From: Sistotremastrum niveocremeum HHB9708
Lineage: Eukaryota; Basidiomycota; Agaricomycetes; Sistotremastrales; Sistotremastraceae
NCBI GenBank assembly: GCA_001630475.1
Contig: KV419429.1
Span: forward strand, 143,679 to 207,678
DNA length: 64,000 nt
Direction: 5' to 3'
A program made the position numbers and the translations under genes. Positions within the stretch are counted from its first letter, which is position 1, and every line of letters begins with the position of its first letter. Shown here one piece after another: positions 35,771 to 46,890 of this stretch. The notes under the pieces are model-generated. The model had not been told where the DNA came from and did no database searches. It saw only the letters and a list, made by a program, of their open reading frames with translations.

Positions 35771-37923
35771 TCATGAATCAGTTTCTTGCTTTTCTGCCAA
35801 TTGACTGCTGAGTTCACTCGACGACTCGACAGTCTTGACAGGGCCAGTGAACCACTTGCGAGCTCCAATGATCCACCATCCACCTGCAAAGCAGAAAACG
35901 AACATGACAATCACGACCGCATAATCTAAGCAACATAATGAGAACCGATTGATGAGTGTAAGAGCTATTTACGTACTCATAGTTTGAGCTGTCGGATCTT
36001 GGAATCCAGGGAAGAGCAGGAGAATGCAGATGAAGGAGACCCAAGAACATGCTATAGTGCCAATTGGGATTGCCCAACGTCCGAGGGAGAATGGTCCAGG
36101 TACCAGTTTTGATCGACCGGAAGTTATCCTCAAAAACACGGGGGTCACGTATGAGAGATAAAGCCCGATAACGGCGGATCTGTTCGAAGAATGTCAGGCC
36201 AGGTATAAAGGTCTTAATGGCATAGCGTACCCGGCCAAGCTAGACAAAGCTGCTTCGGAGAATCCAAGCAGGCCGCAGATCCCAGCGACGACCATGACGA
36301 GCCATACGGCGTTAACCGGAGTTTGGGTATATCCGTTGATCTTCTTCCAGTAACGTGAGCCTGGGAGTGCGTTGTCTCGAGCAAAGGCATAGACGACACG
36401 AGATGCGTCAACGCCCTGAGCAGCGCCGGTGACGAACTGCAAACGATATCTCAGCCAAACTGCGACAAACAAGCAATTGGGGCTTAAGAAGCCGATGGGA
36501 ACCGAGAAGACATACTTGTACAACGATAATGAAGGACCATATGGCGAGCATACCCCTCTTTCCGAGTGTATCCAAGAACAGTTGTCCCATTTGAAGAGGC
36601 AATGTCGTAGTGAGCAGATTATCGACGCTCGTAGTTGCGAAACTTGCAGCGATCAAGATGAGCCAGCCTAAAGATGCTGTTCCCGCTACACCGACTAGGA
36701 TAGCGATGGGTGCGGCACGTGCTGCTCCGGAAGTTTCTTCTGAAATGTGGGCGGCGGAATCATAGCCTGTCAATGTCCACATGGGGGCGGTGAAGGAGAG
36801 GAGGAAGGCCCATCCATCTATGAAGAGAGACTAATCAGGCAACGCGGAATGGCGAAGACGACTCGAACGCACTGTTGTTCCAACCCGAGTTGTTCTCGAA
36901 CAGAGTGAACGCGTCTTTGGTTGAGACTCGGGTGTCACCCGCACCGGCGAGAAGCGCGGCAATGGCTGCGATTGATGTGCCCACTATCGTTTTGAATTTA
37001 GAATAGTTATTCAAAAGTCGGTTTGACCAACTTACCGTTGACAATGACGTAGAATATGTTAATTCTCGCAATAATGAAGGTAGCAGCGGAACAAACGACG
37101 CCGTGGCAGAACAATATGGCAAGGAGAATTCCGAAGGTAGCTCCGGCATCAAGAACAACGCGTCCATCAGTGTTCACCGCAATGGCTGTCGTGATCATCT
37201 GCGCGCTGTCATACATAGTATCAGCCAGGTCTACAGGATTGCTAGTGTTGTAGCTGACGTACCAAGTAAAGTCGATCGAACATACAAGCGTTATTTGGCC
37301 CGTGATGTTCGCCCAGCCAGTAATCCAGCTTGCTAAAGCAGAATGGCGTTCGGGTGCCATCTTTGCGGAGAAGTAGTATAGACCAGCGCTCGTCCTGGTG
37401 TTCGTCGGGATCGTGAGAAACAGTCGATGGACATCAAAGAGCAAAGGACTAACGGCATCGACGAAGCGAGCTCTGCTACTGAAGCAGCCACCGTCATAAC
37501 GAACAGCGATGGAATCAGCCATCCCCAAATCATTCCAACATGCCCGCCTGATGATGGACGGTTAGGGTGGGTGTTAACGTCTATTTCCAATAAAGAATCG
37601 ACCTGAGACCAAAGGGAAACTGAATGTTGATGTAACAGAGGCAATGACGCCCATGATGGAGAAACTAAAGCATATTGTTTCCAAAAGCTAGAATTTCGCG
37701 CCAGTGAGCCTAAGCAGCCATCTTTGAAGAGGTCGGCGCTTACTGAGAACTCTCGCCTAAACTCGCTCTTGTATCCTAGCTCCGCCAACAGGGCATCATC
37801 CGCATGCCTTAGGTTCTGCAATACCGAGGAATCCTGTCCATGAACTGCCTTTGGCTGAACCTGTTTCGTCTCCACAGAATGCAGGTTATCGCTAGACGAT
37901 GTTTTGGCCTTCTCGGACATCAT
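35771..37923 (-). CDS. APC-family amino acid / GABA / choline-type permease
   Basis: Minus-strand, multi-exon; start MMSEKAKTSSSD at 37923 and stop at 35773-35771 after AEKQETDS. The hydrophilic N-terminus ends in the family signature DALLAELGYKSEFRREFS. Then come TM1-TM2 (SFSIMGVIASVTSTFSFP and GHVGMIWGWLIPSLFVMTVA), a SSMPTSAGLYYFSAKMAPE loop and further membrane segments. The conserved LTGYDSAAHISEETSGAARA block follows, typical of fungal Uga4/Hnm1-like APC transporters, and then the C-terminal YAVVIVMFVFCFAGGWWIIG segment. Roughly 12 membrane spans are expected. Several short introns interrupt it; I did not fix all boundaries. Substrate cannot be read from sequence; GABA, choline or other amino acids are possible. 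Localisation would be plasma membrane or vacuole. Confidence 0.88.
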
Positions 37924-38347
37924 GATGGAGGTGAAAGGACAGAGCAGAGGAGCAGCGCCGCCGATAAGAACGGTAGGCCATGATATTCCGAACTCCTGTG
38001 GGATCTTCTGGCGCGAATTTGGATTCGAGAGATAGCAACCAGGCTAGCCTCTGCTTTCAATCTCCGCTCACCGTTTGGCCCTTTTCGGGACCTAAATTCT
38101 TTATCCGTTATCTTTCATTACGACTCTGCCGTAATGCTGATATCCTTTCATTGAGATCGTTACAAGTCTACGATCCTTTCCTTGTCCTCAAAATTTGAAT
38201 CGGAAGATACCCCCCTTATTCTGAGCCTTCCTTGCGGCGCAAGTGTGGTTCCCGGACGTGAGAATCCGCAGCGATAAGGCCCGATTCATTTGCTGCATGG
38301 AGGAACGTTCCCAGCGTTATATAGAACGCCGCATGCTAGGACAACTA
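37924..38347. other. Upstream region of the permease
   Basis: Likely promoter DNA of the minus-strand permease, bounded by the MITE at 38348. No gene seen. Confidence 0.4.
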
Positions 38348-38613
38348 CTGTACCCATACGACCTCAACGTACCGTTACGGTCAAAATCCGGATTTTAGTA
38401 CGCAAAAAAAGCGTTACGTAACGCGTAACGCGACCCAAGTACGTTCGGCACATGAAATTTGGTCCGGCCGGCTACGCCGGCCGCGGTTGCCGAGCTTTAA
38501 GCGGTACGTTATGGTGGGCTACGTTACGCGTTACACTGGACCTGTACGCTGTACGTTTGTTATTTGGGAACGTTACGCCGTTACGGCCGTACGTTATGGT
38601 CGTATGGGTACAG
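38348..38613 (+). mobile_element. TA-flanked MITE, copy 2 (CTGTAC TIR family)
   Basis: The 266-bp element begins CTGTACCCATACGACC and its end reads GGTCGTATGGGTACAG, a perfect 16-bp terminal inverted repeat. It is flanked by TA (38346-38347, 38614-38615), and the empty site would have been CAACTAGTTG. It shares GCGTTACGTAACGC-type palindromes with copy 1 at 10038-10404. A GGCCGGCTACGCCGGCC hairpin sits in the middle. There is no ORF, so it depended on a transposase elsewhere. The perfect TIR suggests a fairly recent copy. Confidence 0.85.
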
Positions 38614-38615
38614 TA

Positions 38616-40262
38616 GTTGCGTCTTCTCCTTCGCACTGGCAACAATCAAGTTTGGCTTATGCAGTGGGCTAACTAGTAGCCTTAATAGTGACTCAGAAAT
38701 ATCCTTTTAAGGCGTTGTCGCTACGCAAAGACTCAGAAGAGACCTTGAAGAAGTCTTCCTCAGGAACCACTATTCGTTCCTCGATAAGAAGTCTGGAAAT
38801 GTGCCCCTGTGCCTCAAAGACTGGGAACAAGATTGAGGGTGTCCTTCCCAACCCGCCGGGCAGAACCACCGACCCTTCCCGCCGGGCGATTTTCAAGAAG
38901 CTACCCTACCGAGATATTCGAACACCACGTCTGACAACAGGGCCGGTACCACTTAACGTTCTATGTTCAATCCAGGGGATTTCCTACCACAATGGCTTGT
39001 TTATCGATTAAGGTTCTCCGTGATTGAAGCTTGCACTGTGAGCCCGACGCGCGTGATAAACAATGTCCAAACAATGTAGACGCTGATGTTTCAGCATCGG
39101 ATCAGTGTTCCGACCCCGACGACGCGACTTCAGAATTTTGGATCGCCGACTTCGGATCTGCAGTACACTGATCCCGATTTGATTCTTCAGTGCATCATTG
39201 ATCTGACATTGAAGCATCAATGACATCTCAGAATATTGGGTCAAGGCCAGAAATTGCACGACAATGATATTTAAACAATAGATACAAGTTCGGCACGGAT
39301 GTACTATCTTTGAGAACCGCTTTCCGCAGACTTTTTGGCGATGACAAGAAAATGGGACTTAGCGATTTCGCGCGCAAGAGCGGACTTAACGGCTTTTCGG
39401 AATACGGCTCAGCCAGGTCATGTGACTGGATATCTCAACATGTGCCAAATACGTCCCAACAATCCCGTCCCTTTGCCTCTGTCCTCGATGAGTCCATCCG
39501 TTCCCTCCCCCGTTGCCCGTCCGTCGTGCGAGCTTCTAATCCCCACTCTCCAAATCTGTTAGCACCATCTCCGCCGCTTTTCATGCATCCAACCGCATCC
39601 AAGAACAGTGTCGTGCTCACTCCCTGTAACACTGACACGACTGCGCCAACTCGGTCTCGAAGATGACTGCGCACGTCCAGAACCCAAAGGCCCCTCAGAT
39701 TATACCTCAACATCGGTCGGACAAACACTCTGTAGTCGAGACACTCACCCATACGGTGCATCTCAAGGTACGACATCTCATTGTCTGATCACGTGAATAT
39801 TTATTGATCAATAGCATCCAAAATAAGGTTGCATCAATCCCTGCTCCCGCCTCCACTCTCCATTCCCTGCTCAAGACTGAATTAGTCAAACTCGAGCCAA
39901 TTTGGTTTCGGTGAGTCGGTCTTGGGATCTGCGAAGCACTAAACTAATGGAAACTTCAGTACATTGGACCACTATCGTGTTGAAGTTATTGAAATCTGGA
40001 TGCTGGGACTTCTATACATTTGTTGTCATTTTCGATCAGTGATTCTTACAATATTCAGTGTACCATAGCGTAGGACTAATATAACTTCATGGTTTTCACA
40101 TATCTTCGTCTTCTGTATTGTCAATCAAAGTCTGCATCAATGAATCCTAGGAAAATCCCTGTCTGCCCGAAATTTTTGAATACACTGATGGTTTTCAAAT
40201 GGATATTGATTTTTCTATAGGACAAGTGTACACTGATCGCAAGATTTTACACTGATAGCCAT
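38616..40262. other. Gene-poor region before the large TA-flanked element
   Basis: Open frames such as 39310-39666 are Ser/Pro-rich and lack motifs; a Pro/Ser-rich exon around 39440-39640 is possible but unsupported. No repeats with clear ends were found. Confidence 0.35.
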
Positions 40263-41114
40263 TACACCACCGTTCCCGCCCGAGGGCCCAGAAATATCAG
40301 AGCCGAATCCTCCCACGATATGGAATCTCGGATATCGGCTGAGATCAAAATCATACCACCCGGATATCGGCGCCCGGGATACCTCTCAAGATGCCCACTG
40401 ATATCCCTTGATATCCTCTGTGATATGGCCCGATCTCGACCGGTACATATCAATAGCTAGTACTTGCTTACCTCTACTGTAACAGTTCTGAATCTACTAT
40501 AAGTTGAGAACATCGATGCATTAGCTTAATTGGATCTCCCTCAGTGTGACTTGGTTGACCCGCCCTCAGTTTGGGCCAGGTCGTCGTGCGGAACAATTCA
40601 CCGGCAATCACGCAGCGGTGCAAGTCATCCGAGCCTGCCCTAAACATCACGTGATGTTGAACTTTGCGCGCACGTCTTGTTCCGCAAATCCCAACTCCGC
40701 CTCAACACCTTCCATCATCGATGCATCATCACTTGAACGACGACATCACCATTGTGCCCAGTCCTTCCCTCCTCAAGATTGACCAGAAGTCTTGCAATGC
40801 TTCTCTTGGTGCGCCCACTGTTTTGATTCCTAATGACGTCCGTTTCTGATTCTGTTCCGTCGACAGCAAGTAGCCTGCGCGCCGTGCAACCCAGCAAAGG
40901 TATCGTCTCTTCATACTCTACCCTAGCGAAGGCTTACTGACAGCTACTTTATAGATTCCTTTTCTCGAACATTGACTAGCACGGGTTGATATATCAGGTG
41001 CGCAACTCGATCTTTTCAATGACTTATCCCAGCACTTACCCAAACTTAAAGCAGAGACTTGGTTTCACCGCGCGGATGCCCATGTTGAGTCGATTGAAGT
41101 GAGAGTGATGTAGC

Positions 41115-41122
41115 GCGAGAGC
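41115..41122. repeat. Target site duplication, left (GCGAGAGC)
   Basis: The 8-bp direct repeat GCGAGAGC abuts the left end of the nested MITE and is repeated exactly at 41423-41430. Confidence 0.85.
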
Positions 41123-41422
41123 TAAGGTTTAACACGAGTCCATACTTGCCATACCTGGGTACCTGTGGCAGGTACCTCCCTGCTTTTTTCAGGGCCTGAG
41201 CTCATACTTGCCTCCAAAAAACCCCCAAAATCAGGTACTCATACCTGGGTACCTGCCTGTTTTCCCTACTAAAAACAGCAGGTACCTGGTCCAAGTACCT
41301 GCTTGGTCAGTGTTTTTTCCAAAAAGTTGATACTTGGTACTTGCCCCTTGCTTAGTAAGCAGGTACCTTGCCAGGTATACCTGCAGGTACCTGTTTTTTG
41401 CCTGGACTCGTGTTAAACCTTA
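41123..41422 (+). mobile_element. hAT-like MITE with perfect 20-bp TIR, nested in the TA-flanked element
   Basis: Exactly 300 bp. The termini are TAAGGTTTAACACGAGTCCA and its perfect reverse complement (41403-41422). An 8-bp target duplication, GCGAGAGC, lies on both sides (41115-41122 and 41423-41430). The 8-bp duplication and a terminus fitting the hAT YARNG rule (TAAGG) indicate a non-autonomous hAT element. The interior carries at least five CAGGTACC-type palindromic subrepeats and poly-T/A spacers, with no ORF. Perfect TIR and duplication point to a recent insertion. Confidence 0.9.
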
Positions 41423-41430
41423 GCGAGAGC
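41423..41430. repeat. Target site duplication, right (GCGAGAGC)
   Basis: Right-hand copy of the 8-bp duplication of the nested hAT-like MITE. Confidence 0.85.
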
Positions 41431-41843
41431 AGCAGTGGTGGACAATGAGATGGAGTTATAGTAACTTATACAGCAGAGGAAGTCTTGTTTCTGCGCCGAC
41501 CATTGTATCGTAGGCTTTCGTAGCAAACCTGAATATAATTGCCTATTTATTATTTATTTCGTGCGCTGTCCATTCTGAGAAAATAAATGAAAATGAAAAT
41601 TCTGTGATCTAAAGGCATCTCATGAGGATACTGAGCGATATCCGGGAGGACTCTCAGCTGAGAGCTGATATCAGAGGAGACCAGGCCGAGCGTCTCGTGT
41701 GATATCGCCTCAAAACGATATCGCCTGATTTTATGATCTGGCATCAAAAGGTCTCGGCCTGATATCAGGCGGTATCCGGAGCGGAATGCTCGGAGAGTCG
41801 CGCGCGGGATATCAATCCGATATCCGGCAGGAACGGTGGTGTA

Positions 41844-42681
41844 GACCAGATATTGATCCTGCAAGTGACGCGTGACGTGATGTCGGAGTTGAAGATCAAT
41901 GCGGTCGGGCTCACAGTGTTGCAGATCTCGTGTGCGTTTTAGTAGACCTCAACGGTTATCTCTGATACTCAACGGTCGTGCTCGTGCTGCCTAATTATCT
42001 GCTTCACTCGCCAATTCGAAGGACGAAAGGGATGGCTGCATCTGGATTCGTGGCCGCTGATGCCCATCACTAATCTTACCTGGAAGAAAAGTCAATTACG
42101 AGCGCGTCATTCAGCAATTATAAGCGTCTAGGATCTTGGACGGAAAGTTTCAATTGGACAATTCGAAGTGCCCATACATACGCACGCATTTGAATAAATA
42201 TCCCATTCCGAAGTTGGTTAGACGTACATCTTCTTCAAACAATGCAATTATATTCCGTCTCATTGCCTGATACTCATGTTTCGCTTTCTATCGCATTGAT
42301 AGTCCAAGATCTATTCCCCAATCGCGTCATTCGCACCTGTTGTTATCAACAGATATAATATGAATCGGCTTGCTCCATTTGTCTGATAGTCCGAGCGAGG
42401 TAGCGGCTATATGAAGCCCGAGTACCCTCGTCCTGCAACGCTATCAAGGCTCCCCCTGCTCCCCCCGCCCCTCTTCTTCATCTCCTCCTCCTCCTCCACA
42501 AGCTCCAACGACCTTATGAAATACTCAATCCCTCATCCCTCTGCAACCCAATGCGACAGACAGAGGAGCGGTCAATTTCAAAACTATTCATGGATTCTCC
42601 GACGAGATAGGAGCGGTGGCCTACTCAGAGGCTAGTCGAGCGGTGCAGCGCAGCGTATCTTCGCCTTTATTTTCGAATTCA
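41844..42681. other. Intergenic, 3' flank of the regulator-like paralogue
   Basis: No gene is supported. If paralogue 2 once had the longer C-terminus of paralogue 1, its missing exons would lie here; I could not find them. Confidence 0.35.
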
Positions 42682-44719
42682 TCAAATTGATACACTGCTT
42701 ACGCTAGCCCTACATCTAGCAATAGTCTCAACGAACAAAGCACAGTTGGTATTTCCATCGAGCCGCGGCGGGCATAGGAGAATTTCATCCTGATGAGGAA
42801 GCTGAAACTTCTTCATGAGAATTGAAACCTCGCACGCTAATTGCAAACCCATCTAAAAGTTCATATCAGAACAAGGCACTCGTGCCGAAATGGACTCGGA
42901 GAATTTTACCTCTTCTTCTTGAGCCGGAGTGCTCCAGTATCTCGCGATTCCGTCAAGGGATGCGCCGTGTTGGAACACGAAGCCGCACAACTTCTTGAGA
43001 GAGGTGTAAGCTTGATGTAATATGTCTAGACACCCCACACTTGGAACTCGATAGTGCGGGTCATATACTAATCCCAGTAGGGTTCTAAATCAACCAAGGA
43101 AACGATTCAGAAATAGATCATCACGAAGCAAGAGAACGTACGATGCCTGGATAGCGGATATGTCCCGGAGCGAATCCCAAGATACGTTCCGGAGACAATT
43201 CTCCGCATCCATGAGTAGACGAACATTGAGCGCACGCTCTTGACCTTCCAATACCTTCCATAATGTGATAGGTAAACCTGACTTTTCGATCATCAGGTCA
43301 AGAATTTGAACATCTCAACAGAAGCTTGTCCTCACTTTGATCAGATCCGTCCTCAAGCTGCCGTATTGCTCCGAACCATGAAACGCCACCATAAGGTAAA
43401 GAGCACGATGTCCCCAAACAATATTCATGTCCGCGTCGCAGTCATTCTCCACCCCGAACGTTGTTTGGAAACTCGGGAAGGATTCGCGATCTATGTTCGT
43501 GCCGAAACCTCCGATAGCTTGGCCTTGAACCTGATCGAAAAAGTAGTAGCGGCAAGCCTCAATCAACGTCCGGTTGTGGGTGATCGCAAGATCCTGGATA
43601 CGGTCTATGATCCCTGAGTCGACAGTCTGTGCCAATTGCTTCAGCGGAGGATCGCATTCTGTCGTCTCAGCCTGACCCACAGGACGATGCTCATCGGGAG
43701 AATGAGTGATGGCGGTGGGAGGAAGGTGATAGGGTAACGATGAGTTAGACGGTGGACATGGCCCGGTGATGGAAGTGGTATTTTCTGTCTGCTGTGAAAA
43801 ACGGAGATTTATTATGGGGACGGATGAAAGTATTAATTTCGGATCTACCTCTGGCGAAGCACCGAAGAGAGTTTTCTTGCCACGTCTACTCCTCGTTTCA
43901 TCTGAAATTGTATAAGACTCAGCACACATCCACCTTATTCCAGTTGCCTCACCTGTCGCATCTCTCGTCGACTCGTCGTCGTCAGCCTGACTCGTTCGCT
44001 TTCTCTTCCGTGCACCCTTCGATGCTGGAAGTGATTCGATCGTTGATTCTGCCGGAGGACATCCGGGCAATTTACTGTCGTGTCGTTTTCTGGCGGAAGC
44101 CAAAGGGTTGAGGGTGGCTTGCGCGGCGTCCGTGTTGCGGACGTCATATATGTGGGAGTTGAATGGAGGGTCTGTGGAGGAAATGGAAGGTGAGTCTCCT
44201 CTCGAAGAATCCAAGTTTAATCGGAACACGTTACCTGTACCTCCGTCAATGGTCGTGACGTTGGCCAGAGTCGATCTTTCGCCCACTCCAGGCGACAGTG
44301 GTGCACTAATATATCCAACCAAATGATCTGAAGTAAGTGATTCAGCTGGCGGACTGAGAAACGGATCCGGAGGGCTTGACAATGGCTGGGATACCCTTCC
44401 CGGAGGACGCGTTGGGGGCATTTACAGACAGTGGGGATGAGGTCGTTGCAGGTGAAAACGAGGGTTGATTTATAACGTCTCGCAAGCGAACCAAACATTG
44501 GACACACAAAGTGCGGCAAGACGAAGAGCCATCTTGTCGGACGCGCACTTCTAAATCAGGCCAGGCAACTTCGCCTTCGGATTTCCCGGAGGCAGGGTTT
44601 CTTTCCAACTGTCGTCTAAGCTCGCTTTCAACCTGATTATCTCTACTAATCCTGCATGATTGCAGGAACGGAAGATATGAGTTCAAAATCATAGTATACA
44701 TAAAATACATACCAATCAA
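42682..44719 (-). CDS. Regulator-like protein, paralogue 2, C-terminally shortened
   Basis: Minus-strand, multi-exon. The N-terminal part is Ser/Pro-rich, with a Cys group (SSCRTLCVQCLVRL) and a basic stretch (KGARKRKRTS). The body aligns with 23513-25551: GQAIGGFGTNIDRESF, WGHRALYLMVAFHG, CLRNVSWDSLRDISAIQAS, YTSLKKLCGFVFQHG and, after an AG|ATG junction, MGLQLACEVSILMKK. It then stops at 42684-42682, about 100 residues earlier than paralogue 1. A 40-bp intron (GTAAAT...CCCAG) near 44420-44380 joins the Cys-rich exon to the main body in phase. The start at 44719 is tentative since an intron acceptor lies near 44659. Function unknown; regulator-like by the same reasoning as paralogue 1. Confidence 0.65.
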
Positions 44720-44813
44720 TTATTGAGTTTGGTCGATAGGAGACGTTTGAACAGGTCTAATATCTCGAATTCAGCTAAATCCGCTGATCACTCGACATGT
44801 CAACCATATGATC

Positions 44814-45131
44814 TCATGGCATAATCGGATGACCGAACGTCCATTTCTTCCTCAGTGGCGAGAGACCCAAATTATCCAAGAAATACTCCGCCTTGGATAC
44901 GTCTATGAATGAGATCAGAATTTCATTGCGGCCATTGGGGCCATGATTGGGGCTCACGTTAGCAATATCTAGGTACCTGAAGTCAGTGATATATGAGATT
45001 GAAGATTGGAAAAGAGAAGGGATGAGGGGTCGGGGGCAGAAAAGCGTTCTCACAATGCAAGCTTACATAAGCCAAATCAGAAAGTCCTCGGGATTATCGC
45101 ACTTATCTTCGTCCGACCATCCGACGACCAT
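44814..45131 (-). CDS. Small conserved-looking protein of about 75 residues
   Basis: Two exons (45131-45067, 44976-44814) joined by a GTAAGC...TTCAG intron give exactly 76 codons. The protein begins MVVGWSDEDKCDNPEDFLIW and later has ILISFIDVSKAEYFLDNLGL, ending KKWTFGHPIMP. It has no signal peptide or membrane segment. The frame is open for some codons upstream, so the true start may be earlier. It is not recognised. Its compact intron and balanced, non-repetitive composition argue it is real. It is divergent from the dienelactone hydrolase, with about 265 bp between starts. Confidence 0.55.
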
Positions 45132-45395
45132 GACGATACCCACACTCGCCGTATGCTCAGACTCTCGTATTGTCAAAGCTCACGCCATCTGTCGACTTCG
45201 ACTCTCTTTCCTCATCCCGTAATCCCACTAGTGACCCGATCTCCGCTATCACATCTCTGCTATTCACATAGCCGCGATAATCATAGTGCTTTCAGCTACC
45301 GCTCCCACAGTTCCACCTTCAGTCGATATCATCCATCAACCTCTTCAAAATCACCTCTGAGACTACCTCTAGCATCTTACAGAACCTCTAGAAAG

Positions 45396-46500
45396 ATGAC
45401 GACGCTCGCTGGCCCACCTCATCCTTCAACGTGCCTCGCAACCCCATCTCTCACAGAATCAGGAACGCCAGTTGGGACGACGATTCAGATCGCAGGAATA
45501 GACACCTATGTTACAGGCTCTCAACAGCCTTCTCCCAGTGGATCTAAGACTCGGATCATCCTCTATTTCCCCGACGTGAACGGTCCTTTCCACGAGAATG
45601 CAGGATTATTGATGGATTGGTTCGCGGCACCGAGAGGTGCTACTGGGAAGAAGTTGAAGGAGAGTGGAAGTTTGAGTGAGGATGAGGGATTCTTGGTCTT
45701 GAGTCCTGATTATTTCAGAGGCGACCCGATCTTCGTATGTCTTTGAATTATCTCTCAAGCCCTGATATTCGAATTGCTGACGACGATATTCAGAAACATC
45801 GCAATGCGGATGGAACGACGATCGACCCCGATTTCGATTTCAACGCATGGAGAGAGAAGCACGTCACATTTGCCAGAGAAAATGTTCCAAAATGGGTTGA
45901 AGCCGTAAAGGAGAAATTCGGTATGCCTAGCATATCCAGACTACTATCGACGCCTTTGACTGATGAATACGATCAGGCAATGAAAATACGACTTACGCAG
46001 CTGTAGGATACTGTTTCGGAGCACCCTATGTTCTTGGTCTCGCTACTCCGAATTCACCGAATGCTGTCAACGGCAAACCTCTCATCGCAGCAGCTGCTTT
46101 CGCTCACCCCTCATCCCTCACGACGGAACATTTCAGAGAGACTGGTGGTACGTCACCCTTCCCACCTTGGTCATTCCCTCTATTCCATGAGCTCATATGT
46201 ACCGCAGTACCCCTCCTGCTCAGCTGCGCCGAAACCGACAAAGCCTTCCCGACCGAATCGCGAAATAAAGCAATTGAAATTCTTCAAGAGAATAAGCAGA
46301 AATATCTACTTCAACTCTTCAGTGGAGTTTCACATGGATTTGCTGTCAGAAGCGTCAAGGGTGATCCGGATGGTGGTACGTTCTCACATCTATAATCTAT
46401 CGCATGGCCGTTCGGAAATGATAATGACGACTTTTGGATAGAATGGGCAAAGCAGGAGAGTGCGGATGGTATCCGGAAGTGGTTCTCGAGGTTCCTATGA
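45396..46500 (+). CDS. Dienelactone hydrolase family protein
   Basis: Five exons (45396-45734, 45794-45920, 46001-46147, 46208-46375, 46442-46500) close at 279 residues. It is an alpha/beta hydrolase with the DLH triad: nucleophile Cys in AVGYCFGAP, Asp in SCAETDKAFP and His in SGVSHGFAVR. Other family cues are ILYFPDVNGPFHENAGLLMD, VLSPDYFRGDP and the C-terminal AIEWFxRFL-like end (GIRKWFSRFL). Bacterial relatives hydrolyse dienelactones in chloroaromatic degradation; fungal members are numerous with mostly unknown substrates. No signal peptide, so it is cytosolic. Confidence 0.92.
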
Positions 46501-46890
46501 GCCTGTGCTTTTGCTGAGGATGAAGAAATACATGTGCCTGTAAGATGAATATTCATTGAAGATTGTCAAGAAATGTAGCAGTATTCACAGTTGATCGATA
46601 TCCGAGATATCGTTTCAAATATATATACATGGAAAGATTGGGGTGGTGAAATCATCAAACAGTGTATTCAACCCATTCATCAGAAAATACCTGGTAAATA
46701 GCGTTACTAGAGTGAAGGTAGTCATATGAACCATCGGATGGCCGCGGAGCCCGCCGCTCCTTCTGACTTTCGCACTCATACACTTGCACCCCGGTCATTT
46801 ACAATACTAGTACCAGCACCCACGGGACCTATATGATGCAAAGAATACAACCGAACTTCCCTCTTTCCAACTCCTCAGCATCCAAATCCG
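46501..46890. other. Intergenic, promoter of the Dak-like gene
   Basis: Contains TATATATA near 46620 and a short upstream frame opening ATGATG at about 46834 that ends in TGA, overlapping the Dak-like start at 46891: a possible upstream ORF. No other gene seen. Confidence 0.4.

Larger units (their letters stand above)
40265..41841 (+). mobile_element. Larger TA-flanked DNA element with CACCACCG termini and GATATC-rich subterminal arrays
   Basis: The left end reads CACCACCGTTCCCGCC; the right end reverse-complemented reads CACCACCGTTCCTGCC (15 of 16 match). TA flanks both sides (40263-40264, 41842-41843). About 190 bp inside the left end and 240 bp inside the right end are crowded with GATATC/GGATATC motifs, a likely transposase-binding array. 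I find no transposase ORF in the 1577 bp, so it is probably non-autonomous or deleted. A hAT-like MITE (41123-41422) is nested inside, so this element is older. That it is one element rather than two independent fragments is inferred from the matching ends. Confidence 0.6.
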